Made by a program: the position numbers and the translations under genes. Shown in pieces: positions 33,127-45,534 of a DNA stretch of 64,000 nt (the first letter of the stretch is position 1; each line of letters starts with the position of its first letter). Source of the DNA: Fusarium oxysporum f. sp. lycopersici 4287. Lineage: Eukaryota; Ascomycota; Sordariomycetes; Hypocreales; Nectriaceae. A model generated the notes under the pieces. The model made no database searches. It had not been told where the DNA came from and was given only the letters and a program-made list of their open reading frames with translations. The stretch lies in contig NC_030986.1 of the NCBI RefSeq assembly GCF_000149955.1, positions 5,877,948-5,941,947 of the forward strand. Direction: 5' to 3'.

Positions 33127-33519
33127 ATGGCACAAAAGGTGCTGTATTTCTCAAGCCCGTCACCCGTCAGCGGGTTCGAGGGCAATCTATTGTCGAACTT
33201 TTTCCACCGACCAGAATTCTCTCGCGCATCACTACATCTGCTGACGCAGTCCACAATCTCCAGTAACCAAGTTGTAGCTCGTAGTCGACTGTCGCGGCGG
33301 CAGGGAAAAACCTCGGGAAGGGATCAGAGGCCGACGGTGCGGCTTGCCTTTAAAGGAGAAAAACCCATCGCAATCGGCGTCGTTGATCGGAAGGATGTCG
33401 CTACGAATGCCCGGGGCATCGCCCTCCGATATCTAAGGCGTTCTGGTTCTGAGGTGCCGCCATTAGATCCGACAAAGGTGTTGTCAGAGAAGGCGAACTC
33501 TCCAAAATTCCTTCTCTGA
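33127..33519 (+). CDS. doubtful hypothetical protein, 130 residues
   Basis: An open frame from ATG 33127, Ser- and Arg-rich, without recognisable domain. The 98-codon frame on the opposite strand is equally open, so coding status is weak. A 13-mer direct repeat (TTACTGGACTACT) flanks the region at about 32967 and 33648, which might mark a remnant element. Confidence 0.2.
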   Translation: MAQKVLYFSSPSPVSGFEGNLLSNFFHRPEFSRASLHLLTQSTISSNQVVARSRLSRRQGKTSGRDQRPTVRLAFKGEKPIAIGVVDRKDVATNARGIALRYLRRSGSEVPPLDPTKVLSEKANSPKFLL

Positions 33520-33659
33520 AAACTGCTGTTAGGGAGCCGATAGCGTCCCCGCAGTTTTTGTGTGGTCGCGTGGCCTGCAGAAAATCCCGCTCCTAGCACC
33601 GCACTAACAGTGCGTGCCAAGAAAGAATTTTTACAGGAGAGAGTTGTTTACTGGACTAC

Positions 33660-34100
33660 TTAGATGGAAGGAGGGCGTGCCTAGGGTAGGTTCGATTAGA
33701 TTATCTTAATCCTCCTCTTACTATTACATCTACCTCAACGCTTTGCTTCGGCTTTAAAACAAATAACAAAAGTCACTCTTATATTGCTAAGGTTAAGATA
33801 TCAGAAGCGCACCTAAGATAAGATAATAGCTATATAGCTTAAGTGGTTTAGAGTGGTACTATGAACTGGTAGCACTCGTACGCACACAGTGTCAGACTTA
33901 GCAAGATAGACGCCAAACTCTACTAACGAGATCTTAATAACTTATAATATTAGAAATATAGCACTTTAGGGATTAGCAATATGTTGGTGGGAACTTCGTC
34001 CGAAACTGCCGTGATAGAAGAAATAAACTCTAATTCTATTTTGTAATCTATATACTTGCCTGAATATATATAACCCGTGCTTTGTGTTAATACATGTAAT
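33660..34100. other. AT-rich, TpA-rich stretch
   Basis: AT- and TpA-rich DNA with no open frames of note, resembling sequence decayed by C-to-T mutation. No element family can be identified. Confidence 0.4.
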
Positions 34101-35156
34101 CATCTTCTGGTGCTATTAGAATCTCGACTCTCGCGCATCCGACGAGATGTCAAATCCCAGCCTGGCGTGCATGTTACATATACAAGATCGCTTCGAGTCA
34201 TGGAGCCAATACTTTACAATAAGCAATAAACATATCTGCCGTAAGCAGGGCAAAGATATAAGGACACAAAAGACCCCTACCATGCGCGCTGACCCAAAAG
34301 ATCCCTAGGGATGGAACGCGACGACACTTACATGAGACCTTTCATGCCGGCTGGGGGGCATTTATGATGTAGATGCATAGATGTACACCCTGATCTATCG
34401 CTACGAATTGAACCATTTCATCGATCCCCAGATGCACAGTAGGTGCAGGGCTGAGAGAAAATATGACGAACCTGCCGGGCTAGTTGCATCCAATGCCGTG
34501 TCGATGAGTCGCACGAGACAAACGAACCTGAATCCATGTCGAGCTTTCCAGACACAGACATCGCCATATCTCAAGCCGATGAATCGACCTTCAACATCAG
34601 GCTTGGATAGACATAGTAAACGTCTAGACCCTTCAGATCAAGGCAACCCCAGAAAGTGTATTAGGTGACTGTTATTGAAAGTGCTGCCAGCCTGCAAGAT
34701 TGATTTTTGACACTTCAGCACCTCAGGTGTCAAAGATTTCATGTTATGAACAAGCGATATCAGACAAACACTGCATCCACAGAGCTTTGTTCCACGGAAT
34801 GCACAATAATCAGGATCGTAGCTTTGGACGCTTGCGTATATACTAGGTAAAAGAAGAATAAGATTGGGGGAGCTAGGGGGCCACGGGAGCCGCTGCCCCC
34901 CTTGGATAGTTCTACTGTAAGAAGGACTGTTTGCTATTGGACGTGGAGCAATGGACTGCTATGTTATTCAAGAAATATCGTGGTGACAGGCTAACGGACT
35001 GTGTAAGTAGGTTTCGAGTCGCAACTATGTCAAGTACAGTGTAATATCTTAGGCAAAAAAAAAAAAATACGGAGAGTTTGAAACTGAGGTGGGGATGCTA
35101 GTCGTATGAGGCTTTTTCCCACTTGGCTGATCAGCTTGCCATGCGTGAATCCTTCT
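34101..35156. other. intergenic spacer
   Basis: No supported gene. Contains a small hairpin (TTTGACAC...GTGTCAAA, 34706-34734) and a 13-A run at 35055-35067. Confidence 0.5.
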
Positions 35157-35687
35157 CTAGATATGACCTTTCTTTTTCTGTCTTTTCCTCTTCCTCTTCC
35201 TGACGGCAACTTTTACATTGACCTGGATGCTACTCCCGATCTTTTTAGGCTTGTATGTGATGATATTCCGTTTGAAAATCCGTTGGGTGTTGCTGGTATT
35301 ACTTGTGTATACTGATCCATTGATTTGCGTGGCATCTCCATGCGCCTCAGGGTTGATAATCGATGTGGCCCCATTATCGCGGTCCAATCCTGTGCTGGGT
35401 TGGCTACCGAAACGTAGTCTATCGGTAGCTTCCCTGGCACTTCTGATGATGTTTTGAACAGCATCATTCAGATGGCCCATAGCAGAGTCTAAGCCAGGAA
35501 CATTGCGATTGTCCGAAGTCGAAGTATCTGCGGTGCCGCAGTGCTCTTGCTGGCCATGATTTGAAGGATAGTCTTTGCCAAAGGACTCGGTGGGGTCCCC
35601 TCTGGGGCTAGAGTTGCCGCCGGATTCATGAACTGGTTCTGAAGGATCGGGCTTCTGAACAAAGACCGCGGAATAAATGTGGGCCAT
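35157..35687 (-). CDS. hypothetical basic-tailed protein, 176 residues
   Basis: Single open frame from ATG 35687. The first 130 residues are polar and Ser/Asn/Asp-rich, probably disordered, with one helix near 66-90 (MGHLNDAVQNIIRSAREATD). The C-terminus ends in a strongly basic run (RKRKRKRQKKK), a candidate nuclear localisation signal. No family is recognised. The opposite-strand frame at 35218-35457 is a shadow. Confidence 0.5.
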   Translation of the reverse strand: MAHIYSAVFVQKPDPSEPVHESGGNSSPRGDPTESFGKDYPSNHGQQEHCGTADTSTSDNRNVPGLDSAMGHLNDAVQNIIRSAREATDRLRFGSQPSTGLDRDNGATSIINPEAHGDATQINGSVYTSNTSNTQRIFKRNIITYKPKKIGSSIQVNVKVAVRKRKRKRQKKKGHI

Positions 35688-36505
35688 TTTTGTTGAATAT
35701 TGATCGTATTGAAATGGGCAACTTGGTTGAACAACTTAATATGTTTGGGGAACGTGAATGGTGCCGGAGCTCTTGGGCTATAAATATGGAAATTAGGAAT
35801 ACAGTAAGTCGCCAAGGTTCTAGCTGTCATTGCACTGCTGTGGTCAAACAGGCGGTGAACTTTGAGGCCAGATACTAAAACCTAGCGCGCAACTAGATAC
35901 CGTCGAAGGCTTCAATCCTAGAATGTTCTGGTCGCCTGGCGAAGGCCTCGCAAGTACAAGAGTTCATGGTCGAGGAAACAAAGACTATGGAGCCTTGCAG
36001 CTGGTTCGTTTCAAGATGAAGATTAAGGGGCCATCCTACTGGATGCTTACAGGGATAGGCATTCGAAGTACTCTTCATTAGTGCACACGGAGCATCCGCA
36101 GAGACCTGCCGTCTTCGTATTCAGGTCAGCAATGCGGCCGCCTTAAGCCTCATTACTATAGTGACGCATTCAGCACTTCACTGACTGGTTTCGGCTGTTG
36201 ATCAACAATATTGAATAAGTGGTAAGGATATTATGTCATGGACCAGGTAGATATTAATAATCCTAGTATCTGTGCAATGGATGGCTTTTCCTTAAGGTGA
36301 TTGCGGTGCGGTACACAAGTACATTCAATCACTTCGAAAGCTCATGGTCATGCCTCGACAGAAGGCGGTGTAGAGGGTATTCCATGATCCAAGATTCAAG
36401 GAATAATTTACATATTAAAGACAGCTAGGGAAGATATGGCGCCGCCATGGATAGTGTCGCCAGATCAGATCTTCCCAAATATTACCCACTAGCTTCCTGA
36501 GAGCC
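35688..36505. other. intergenic spacer
   Basis: Nothing supported; presumed 5' region of the F-box gene at its right end. Confidence 0.5.
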
Positions 36506-37745
36506 ATGGAAGCATTGGCTAATGTGAGCAATGTTCTTTCTTACAGGATATCCGACTTTCTTTCTAATTGGGAAACTGACAGGAAATATGGGACCGGGTC
36601 TTTGAGTTCCTCGACACTCAGGATCTCAAACATGTCGCTCTTATCAACAAAAGACTCTCCTCATGTGTGGCACCATCTCTATTCCACCAACTGTCGATAG
36701 ACGAGGATGGTATCCAGAAGCTACTCGAAAATCACGAACACAAAAACGTGACTGATCATGTTAAGGTCTTGAAGATTTACCCCAGGACGTATGATCTATT
36801 TGCTCCGGGCTCGGTACTTGCACGCCTGGCAACAAGCTGGAAAAGTGGCAATTTCGCCCAACACCGTACACCTGACACAGGTGGCAATGGAGCCATTATA
36901 TTAGTATCTGACTGTATCCCGACCGATATATCCGAGCCCGGACCAGGAATAACTCAAGTACTTCCAGCGATCCAAGAAATCCTCATTTCTGTCAAAGGGG
37001 AGGAGACGCCACAGGATCTTGTCTCGGTTATGAGCAGGTTCACTTGCCTCAAGAAACTCATGGTCCGCGCTATGTCTCTTGACCTTCCATCTCAGTTGAT
37101 ATGGCCCTTGTTGGAGCACTTCGAATTCGAACATATCCTTGGTATTGAGCAACCGATGGAGATAGACCCAGATCGTTTAAAACGCTGCTTCGAAAAGCAT
37201 AAACAACTCAAAACCGTCATATTTGCACATTACCTTGACTCGAGAAACCCAAGTCAAGGTACTGGATTGGTGGCGATCTACGCCAGTTCTTCTCTCTGCT
37301 GTTAGCTTCGGCAGATATGGATAACAGTCAAACTCTGGGTAGTACTGAGCTTGACTTTATCAGTCGAATATCATTTTGCTTGCAAGACTTTTATGACGAT
37401 TTCAACAAGCTCCAAGACAAAATGGTCGACGTTGAGATAAAATTGCTGATCCTTAAGCCTTATGCAAAGCACATCTTCAAGTCGCAGCAAGGCTTGAGAG
37501 AAGCAATGTTTCAGGAAGGACCCGACGTCACCTTCATATTCAGACCTATGCCACTCATCGAGTCTGCTTTACAAGGAGCTAAGATTGAGATTGGAAATTA
37601 TTCGGAAAGAGTATATGGTAATGGGGGTGACCTGGATAAATTCCATAAGCTTTATCATGATAGTGTTGGTGGGCGTTTCTCTCTTTTCGTCAAGGCCCAA
37701 CCCCATACGCCTTCAAGGTCACCTGTTACAAGAACGTTTATTTAA
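36506..37745 (+). CDS. F-box protein, 374 residues
   Basis: Exons 36506-36523, 36583-37258 and 37315-37745. The first exon is only six codons. Its 59-nt GTGAGC...GACAG intron is phase 0, and the second intron (56 nt, GTACTG...GGCAG) is phase 1. The splice creates the N-terminal F-box MEALANEIWDRVFEFLD followed by DLKHVALINKRLSS, the expected two-helix pattern with the Pro replaced by Ala. The rest is a long alpha/beta region without clear LRR or WD repeats. F-box proteins recruit substrates to SCF ubiquitin ligases through Skp1. The last 30 residues are the least certain part. Substrate unknown. Confidence 0.77.
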
Positions 37746-38242
37746 CCATACTTATATAATAAACATAGGACCTCTAAAGGAATTAAAGGCTCTTTAAATT
37801 AAATTATAGTTATCACGTCCTTCCGTCGCTTGTCTTGTTAGTGTTGTTTGCACTTGGCTTCGTCTGAATGCGAACTATATAGTCGATTACTGCCTACAAG
37901 GTAAGTTTCAAGCCGCAAAGACAGGTGATGAGGACAAGATTTTCCTTTTATAATACAAGCTTCTACCCAAAAAGCTTCCATGGTGGTCTGAATGCGAACA
38001 GAACTCACTTCTCCTTTCTCAACGGCTCAGATCACAAAGCCTTACTGAGGTACCCATTCTTCATAAGGTCTTCTGGCGTCCCTTGCAGATGACTAGCTAT
38101 GGAGTGTCAAGGTACACCGGCTTCTAGGACTGCCATGACCTTCTTACCTGCTGGAGGTTGGGGTAGAAGTACATGACGCATGAAACTGGCTCATATCAAG
38201 ACGCACCCAGGACATGAGGCGCTCTGACATAGACACAGTTGC
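37746..38242. other. intergenic spacer
   Basis: Nothing supported. Confidence 0.5.
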
Positions 38243-38518
38243 TCAAAACCCTGACTTGAGATGTTCCATGTACTTGTACTTGGGAATGGTGAAGGTAACA
38301 AGATGGGGCAATTTATTAACATTAAAAACCCTGTAAAGGTAGAAGACCATCGAAACCAGAACACCGGTGTACGCCCGGAACGAGATCCCGCCGGCCGCGG
38401 CCAGAAGCTGACACTCATAATCCTTGTGGTTGGTAAGCGTGTCGAATGCGCCAAAGCTGAAATACCCAAAAGGTGGGTCATCAAGCAAGAGATACGAATT
38501 GTAGATCTTTGACTCGGA
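38243..38518 (-). other. open reading frame remnant
   Basis: 91 codons are open on the minus strand, with natural-looking text (GYFSFGAFDTLTNH, then a hydrophobic LVSMVFYLYRVF segment) and no start. The adjacent frame continues plausibly after its stop. Likely a decayed gene fragment of unknown family. Confidence 0.25.
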
Positions 38519-39366
38519 CTACCCGTATTGATTCATTAGCCGTCATGTGCATACTGAGAAAAGGTCAAGGATTTCGCATTAGCTCCAAATCACACAATCT
38601 TACTGATGGCATTGCCCAAGGTGCATAAGGGTCAAAGCTATTACCCCTTGCGGTGTTAGAGCATGTGTACTCGGGAACCGGCATTCACCGTGAAACATCA
38701 GATCTTCGCGTCACATGTTTTCCAACATCGCCTAGGCTACTACCGCCAGGCTTTGGACTTGTGTACTATCGACCAACAGAGGACGTGCAAGCCCCGTTAG
38801 ATCTTACAAGAGACGGGGCACTAGGCACTACCCGTTGTTCCGCGCGCCTAGCGAAGCAAAGACTACAACCTCATTATATGAGCTGAGCTCTGGATTATTA
38901 GCAGTAATGGTTGCGGGGGGTTGAAAAGTGGCGCTTCATGACCCTGGATCATTGTACACAAAGGACAGCCAGTTGGTCTCAGAACCCCACCGCCCCGTCC
39001 AAGATGTCAACATAGGTCCTACTGCAGAAGTATACAATAATAGGACAGTCAACGCCACATGATAGCTAAATTCCGAAGATCACGCTTCTCAGTGATTGTA
39101 AGCACGTATACTGGAACTAGGCCAACAAGTCATAGTTATTCTGCTTTTTTAGCAATAATAAAGCGCCGTTGCTCGGTATACATTCTTCTTTTTGTGGCTT
39201 TGTGGCAACGAGGCGACGAACTTGCAATCCTCGGATAGATGCGAGTTCTACGGAAAGTCACAGAAAAGAACTTGACTACAGGACCCTACACAGACTGGAG
39301 GAAAATCTGCAAGCTCTGTTGGATTATATTACGCAAGCTTGTTTGACCAACACCTCCGACGACCAA
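38519..39366. other. spacer, with possible 5' exon of the coiled-coil gene
   Basis: From 39169 the frame of the coiled-coil gene is open without an ATG, so its first exon may lie in this stretch. Nothing else supported. Confidence 0.4.
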
Positions 39367-40239
39367 ATGGCGAACTCAACATTGCCCAAAGGTACATCTC
39401 ATGAGACATATCTGGGGTTGTATGTCAAGGCCGAAAAGCGCATTGCCGCCCGCCATCGAAGAAATTCTCATCCAGATCTTTCAAAACTTTCAGAGGACCA
39501 TATATCGATCGATGAACATTTTGACATTACCGACAAGTTCCAACAGTACTTCATGGAGCTCGTATCTGCCCAGAAGCGCATGAATGACTCAATAGCCAAG
39601 GGAATAGAAGAAGCTCTATCGCAACTCAAAGACGTTTACTGCAAAATAGAAGCTGATGAAAGAGAGAAGCATATGATGGGCAGTAAATTACATAATCAGT
39701 CTAAACAACTGCAGAAAGTTGAGGCGGAAAGGAACGAAGAAGTTGAGCGGAGATTGGAGGCAGAAGAAGACAGAAAAGCGGCGGACAAACTGTTTGAGGA
39801 ACAGAGAGTACAGCTCTCAATAGTAACCAAAGACCTCAATCGACTGAAGCAGGTCTCTGATGCTGCAACCTACAGAGAAGGAAAGCTGAAGAAAGAGCTG
39901 AAAGACAAAAAGGCAGAGACGAGAGAACTTCAGTACGAGGTGCAGGCGAAGGAAAACCGAATCAACATCATGAGAGATACAATGGAGAAACTGGCGTATT
40001 ATGCCCACTTCGGTCATGAAGAGCACCCGGTTGGGGATCCTCTAACTTGGACCCCGGAAATGGTTGAAAGCTTCTTTGCTGAATGGGAGTCCATGGTTGA
40101 TATCACGGTGCGTCGGAAAAAGGTATTGGAACTTCTATCAAACGTTGCCGGTCTCGATGCCGAAGAGGTGCTTGCTTCAGATGTCGATCAGGTCAGGCTA
40201 TTACTCGATGAAGCTGGCTGGAGTTTGGAAAGAGCTTGA
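39367..40239 (+). CDS. coiled-coil protein, about 290 residues
   Basis: The frame is open from 39169, but the first in-frame ATG is at 39367, so an upstream exon may be missing. After about 50 residues, the protein is a long, highly charged coiled coil (about residues 65-215, rich in E/K/R with heptad hydrophobics, for example RRLEAEEDRKAADKLFEEQR). The C-terminal 75 residues look globular and end LLLDEAGWSLERA, which resembles the last helix of UBA-type domains (weak). No transmembrane segment. Function unknown; a scaffold or cytoskeletal role would be a guess. Confidence 0.6.
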   Translation: MANSTLPKGTSHETYLGLYVKAEKRIAARHRRNSHPDLSKLSEDHISIDEHFDITDKFQQYFMELVSAQKRMNDSIAKGIEEALSQLKDVYCKIEADEREKHMMGSKLHNQSKQLQKVEAERNEEVERRLEAEEDRKAADKLFEEQRVQLSIVTKDLNRLKQVSDAATYREGKLKKELKDKKAETRELQYEVQAKENRINIMRDTMEKLAYYAHFGHEEHPVGDPLTWTPEMVESFFAEWESMVDITVRRKKVLELLSNVAGLDAEEVLASDVDQVRLLLDEAGWSLERA

Positions 40240-42312
40240 GGACGCCTACTGAAGCTCAACTGCGTCACTATAAGAGACCTCCAAGCGATCGTATGGTTCA
40301 GCCTCACTAGTGAAGGAAGTTTAACGTCCTTATGAAACTATTCTGGACCGTCTTTCAAGATCTTTGTATGAAATAGAAGGAACTTTCAGTGTCAGAGATA
40401 TAGTGAAGAGTCAGTATCGAGCAGTCTCGCGGTTTGTTCGAGGTCTGAGGTTTGCATTTTAGCCCCCTGTAGCTATAAAGTAGAGCTCCTTCCCCAGTAA
40501 TCCCACTACTAAGCTATCAACGCGATCCTTGGATCACTTGTCTTTAAGGCTACTGCACTTGGCCACTTTGTAGACTCAGGGTAACTGAGAGAATCCCTTC
40601 AAGGAAAGTTGTCTGGCGCAAGACTATTTTAAGGTCCCGAAACTGATAGCGCCACATTTAATTTAGCCGTATGGGGTAATTATTTCTTGAGCACCCAGCT
40701 CAATTCTGTCATCCTGGAACTCTACCTATAGTCCATACTCTAAGTTCTCTGTGCTGATTTGAGCTCTCAGCCACAAGTCTCAACTGCAAATAACACATCT
40801 AGCTCACAACTTAGACATTAATCCCCATCCCTCTGTCACCCGCATCTTCGACAGGCTCAGTACAATCAAATACACAAACAATCTTGAAACTAAAAGTTTG
40901 CATTTGGTTGATACTTAACTATCACGATTCTTGAAAGACACCGCCTTGTTTCGCCTCGAAAACCAGTCTAGGCCATCGAAAATCCCTGTTTCCCCCAACC
41001 ATCGCTTCATCTCACTGACCTGTAAGATCAAGATGCGGCTTTCCGCCAAAGTAAGGCGTTAGTGACAGGTGCTCCGTCATGCAAAGGGAACTAGATATCA
41101 CTGTGACGAGACAACACGGCCACGTGACTGGTCTGCATACTGAGACGTCGCATTTCGAGGTACTGTCTAAGAGCTAATGACGGAGAGGTGAACCTTGTAC
41201 CCATAGTGCAGCCTCGTATTCGATAAGGTACGTTGGCTATTCAATTGGTATGAGGGCTTGCCATTTGTGTCCCAAGACCTCCTGAATATGTGAGTCTCGA
41301 TTGCCGTAGTAATTGCTGATTAGTATTGTGAAACTGAGCAGCAACAGTACTGTATGATACGTATTACACCTCTGCGCACTCTTGATGGTCAACCATATCC
41401 TTTGTGTGTCTAGTTGTAGACGGCAACTTACGATGTCTTATAAGTAGCCGCATTGGTTGTTTTGGCAGTATATGCAAGTCCCATTTGCTCCAGTAGCCAA
41501 TTCCAGACAGTTGTGAACAGCATGATGGGAGCAAACGCCGCGAGCGCTGTTAGAGATGTCTGGCCTCTCAGGATCCATTTTAGTGTTGGCGTTTGATAGC
41601 ATTGTCGCGCAGTTTAAAAGGAGACAATGGTTGGGAAATAAAAGTATTTATGGCTTCTTTCAAGTTGCTCCGTTGATAAGCATCTAGATAGTGTAACCTT
41701 TGGTCTAAAGAGTGTGCATAACAATTTGCTTGGGGTAACGGACGTCGTGGAGAGGGATGAAGATGGAGATGGGAGTTGCGCTGGATTGCGCGGAACAAAG
41801 ATAATTTATAGCTGAATTTTAATGTACCAGTGGAATTGTATATTGTATTAGCTAGTGTTAACCATCCTGCAGTCGTTATTGAGGTGAGCACTGGTCATCC
41901 AATATGCAGCTCTTCATGACGTGTCATAGCGGTTCCCAGTCTCGTATGAGCAGCTGCCACTTAGAAGTGACGTTTCGATCCTGTTTTCTAGGCTCCAGAA
42001 TAAATAGGTTTCACCGCTTAAAGACATTATTATGAGAGACATTAGCCAGATGCATCTAGTTGCGTCGTGTGGCGGCCATTCAAGACCATGACAAGTCCAA
42101 GATCATTACAGTACCAATAAGGTCACCTGCCAGATGTGTACAACGACAGGTGGCAAGACCAGAGAGGTCATTAATATTTCAGCCATCTCTCAACAGCGAA
42201 GGCAAGATACGAGCCATAGTCGAGAGGATAAGCATGTCTGGAAGTAACAAAGTAGTTGGTGGGTTCAATATACGTCCGGGTTACAAATTGCGGAATCAAA
42301 CACTATTTCTAG
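40240..42312. other. long spacer, 2 kb, holding one 75-bp repeat
   Basis: No supported gene apart from the repeat at 40740-40814. The 103-codon minus frame at 41891-41580 has no coding character that I trust. Confidence 0.45.
40740..40814 (-). mobile_element. 75-bp MITE-like repeat, copy 2
   Basis: The reverse complement matches 12331-12405 over its whole 75 bp with two differences, and the match extends about six bases (TAATGT) beyond the left inverted repeat. The ends are CTAAGTT/AACTTAG. Confidence 0.72.
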
Positions 42313-43420
42313 TTAGACTTCCTTGTAAGGCGTCGCGATGAAATCCGGTATCTCTTCCCTGCTCATAATTGAGGCCAGTAGAAATGGCGGGATTAGCATC
42401 ATACGATCGCGATCAGTCCAGTCACCTGCTTGTACTACTCCATCTATCCTGTGTTTTATATTGTAGGAGAAACCATAGGAGACTGCAGCCACAATAACAT
42501 CCGACCCATTCATCAGTGTTCCGAGGCCTTTCACCAACGGCTCAGGCCAATATCCATCCTCGACCCCCAAAACCGCCCCTTTGACCACGTCCTTCACAGC
42601 GATATCGAAGTCACTCTGTTCGCTCGTAGAAGGGAAGTACTTAGACTCAGTCTTAGCCTTCTTATACACCTGGTCCTCGTCGAACTTGTAACGTCTTGGG
42701 GCTGTCGCTTGGCCTGTGTATCCTCTCGGGTCCCAAGTCAACAATTTTCCCCAAGAGTGACCTGACCCCTGAAAATAGCACGTTGCTTTGTTAGTAGCTG
42801 CGCCTGGCAAGCGTGATGAGATCATTAAAGATGATGAGAATCTGGTTGTCCTGAGATGCGACTGGCACCCTTGTAGCCGACAGTATGCTACCACGCCCTT
42901 CTGCGCCGCGCGCCAAGATTGGCTTCAGAGCAGCAGTCAGACAAACAGACTTGTTGAAATCGTCAAGCGCTATTGTATGCTCCAAGAACCTAGCCACGAA
43001 GGTTAACTTGCTGGATCCGAGAACGAGAACCACTCCGGATATATGTGGCTGTCGAAGCTATTTCATCACAGTATGACGAATGATGATCAGTTGCTTTGTG
43101 CCAATGTCGATGCTATCGATAGAAAGAACTTCTTCTGTGATAATATGGGCGATTCCGTCCAGATCTGGCAGAATAGGAACAACTACATCGTGGATATTAT
43201 GAGCGCCGGATACGTAATGCGAGGTATCGGTTGGAGAGTTCCCCTTTCCTAAAGCAGTCCCTCTGGTACCTATGATGGCAACAGTTGGTAGAGGAAGAGT
43301 GTTTCACTCCGGAGATGTAGCAGTTGGTGGTCTTGACAGAACATCATAAGGCCCAATAAAGAATGTCAAAACGAGGATCGCCGCCACGATGGCCAGCTTA
43401 AAACCTGAAAAAGAATACAT
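42313..43420 (-). pseudogene. L-asparaginase pseudogene
   Basis: On the minus strand a hydrophobic leader (from 43420, MYSFSGFKLAIVAAI) is followed by asparaginase-like text. It shows a VAIIGTRGTALGKG counterpart of the ATGGTIAG nucleophile loop, DTSHYVSGA, VPILPDLDGIA, and a GVVLVLGSSKL counterpart of GVVVTHGTDTL. An IIFNDLITLAR strand follows, then a C-terminal part with KGAVLGVEDGYWPE and VVQAGDWTDRDRMML. Breaks: TGA at 43306-43304, TAG at 43060-43058, TAA at 42793-42791 and at least one frameshift between about 42790 and 42690. The catalytic TDT is lost, so it cannot make an active enzyme. The intact ancestor would have been a secreted-type asparaginase hydrolysing asparagine to aspartate and ammonia. 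Confidence 0.68.
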
Positions 43421-44075
43421 GTCGATGCTGGAAGTCTGAATGTTCTCCCAACTGGATATAAGGTGGTCGGCGGGGTTCGATATCAATCTGGCGAGCAAGG
43501 TGAGAATCCGTACGAGTTACGGAACGTGAAGTCTCGCGGAGACATGACTGTTAGATAATTTCAATGACACACTACTGTCAACCTACGTCATATCCCGAAG
43601 GCTGTTTGACAACAATAAGCAGTTGAAACTGGGAGCAAGTGTTGGCTCGGTAGTGCACAGAATACTGGGAAGGGATGCCAACCGACGATCCGTTGTGGCG
43701 GGAACCATCAAGAGGAATTGGTGCCAAATGCAAACAACAGTGGCCGCCTCAACTTCGTCCAAGGCGCCAAATTGAGTCTCATGCAATCTGATATTGGGCA
43801 AGGATATGCTTGTCCGAGGAGAATGTGATGAGTTTTGGTGTTGGCCAGCCTCATTTTCAAGGTCATCCTGTGATACCTGCCATTGGCTCCTTACCTGACG
43901 CTATTCTAAAAGCGTTCCGAATTTCTGTTGAGTCCTCGTCTGGGTAAAGCGTGCCGGAGAAGCCGACCAATAGAACCTACGCGGGGAACCTCACCGCTTA
44001 TCCCCCCGCTCTTGCGAATATGCGCCAATTTCTTCTGTATGGGAGTGAGAATAACATGAGACCAACCATCCGATT
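43421..44075. other. intergenic spacer
   Basis: Nothing supported. Confidence 0.5.
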
Positions 44076-45534
44076 ATGAGCGGACAGCCTCCAATTCGGC
44101 CAGAACAAGGATCCTACGGTCAGTTCCAGGTTGCAACGAGCCAGCCCAAGACCCTGTACAGCCGAAGCAAAGACATCCTGGCAAAGCTCCGCGAGTCAAT
44201 TCCCCAGAATGAGACTCAGTGGCAACAGGCCCGTGACCTTCACGGTTACAGTACAGCAGGGAATGTACTCCAAAAGACAAGGGACATATTGGAAAACAGA
44301 ATCACGAAGCAAGATCTGCGGAACTTCTTAACAATCGCATCTTGTTGTGTTGATTGGCATCTGGGGAGAAAGCAAGAGGCTTACCAAAGGTTCAAGATGC
44401 AGATCAGTGCTGCAACCGAACTGACGATACAGAAGTACATGTCTTCCTTGCGTGCCATGGTCCAAGCCATGGAACCAGTGTACCTTCGAGGACCACGTCA
44501 TCGCGTCTTTGAAGGGACTCTTTTATATTGTACGTATCGGATTACCTGTCCTGGTTCAGTTCTCTTATTGCGTCGTAGCACGTATTGGGCCGTCGTTTCT
44601 TACGCACTATACCAAAGAGACAGGAGCGTTCGATTCCTGTTTCCCGGCTTTTAGTTGCACACACCCTGAAACACAAGCGTCAATGCCCCTCGCACCGGCA
44701 TTTATTCTCAAGTATCGACATCCTCAGCAAAGGTGAGATGTCGCTGTGATGAGAAGTTCGATCACTCATTGACTGATTAAAAATAGCTTTGGGGATATTT
44801 GCGCTGCTCTGTGTACGGAAGTCCTCGACGAGGATGATTATGCTAAATTTATCTGTGTTCTTGAGCGTGGACGGCCAATACCAACAGTACTCTCGCTGCC
44901 AGCGAAAGCCCCCTATACTGCTCTTTCTGTTATCAAATGTCAGCCCGAGCCAGCCGGAGATGATCAAAGGGCTTCTGCAAACCCCGTCGATGATTTAGAC
45001 ATGTTTGCGCTCCCAAAGAGCTTCCCCTTAGTCTACAAGGTATTCGGTATCTCAGACGCCGTTCAGCAACTATTACAAGAAGTAACTCACCGAATCAACT
45101 TCGAAAGTCTACGAGAAGTGCCAAATACACCACTGCTTGAATTTCAATGGATTGATAATTATGACATGGTAGTTGATCAAGTAGTTGTTGACTTGGTAGG
45201 TTGATCTTCTAATAGTAGAATCTTATGCTAATTTATTGCCGACGAGATTGAACAAAACATCCTGCCACAACAGCCTTTTCGAAGGTTCAAGTCGTTCTAT
45301 CGACATAAGCCCGGATCAATCTCTGTTCCCTCTGGTTGGATCAAGATTATTGTGCCCATCACGTTGGTTCATCAAGTCTGTCATGTTTCAATAGCTACGA
45401 CAACTGTTGCGAAGCAAAATATCACATGGGACACTAAGGTGGGGTTGATCCTTGGCAGCGATGTCTTATTCTCAACATCTCAGCAAATCCTGTATCATTC
45501 TATATCTATTCCTCTTGGCTCTGACAATAGGTGA
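44076..45534 (+). CDS. four-exon orphan protein, 434 residues
   Basis: Exons 44076-44529, 44579-44732, 44787-45195 and 45247-45534. All three introns (49, 54 and 51 nt; donors GTACGT, GTGAGA, GTAGGT) join in phase, and the last has a CTAAT branch site. The N-terminal 150 residues are helical and polar. Around 200-330 lies an alpha/beta region with LPAKAPYTALSVIKC and FPLVYKVFGIS segments. The C-terminal quarter contains hydrophobic strands (GWIKIIVPITLVHQV). I do not recognise a family. The consistent splicing argues strongly for an expressed gene of unknown function. Confidence 0.75.

Noticed and set aside
32966..33660. Possible LTR pair (TTACTGGACTACT at both ends of about 690 bp)
   Set aside because: The shared word is only 13 bp and does not extend; there is no primer-binding site or polypurine tract, and no retroelement protein.
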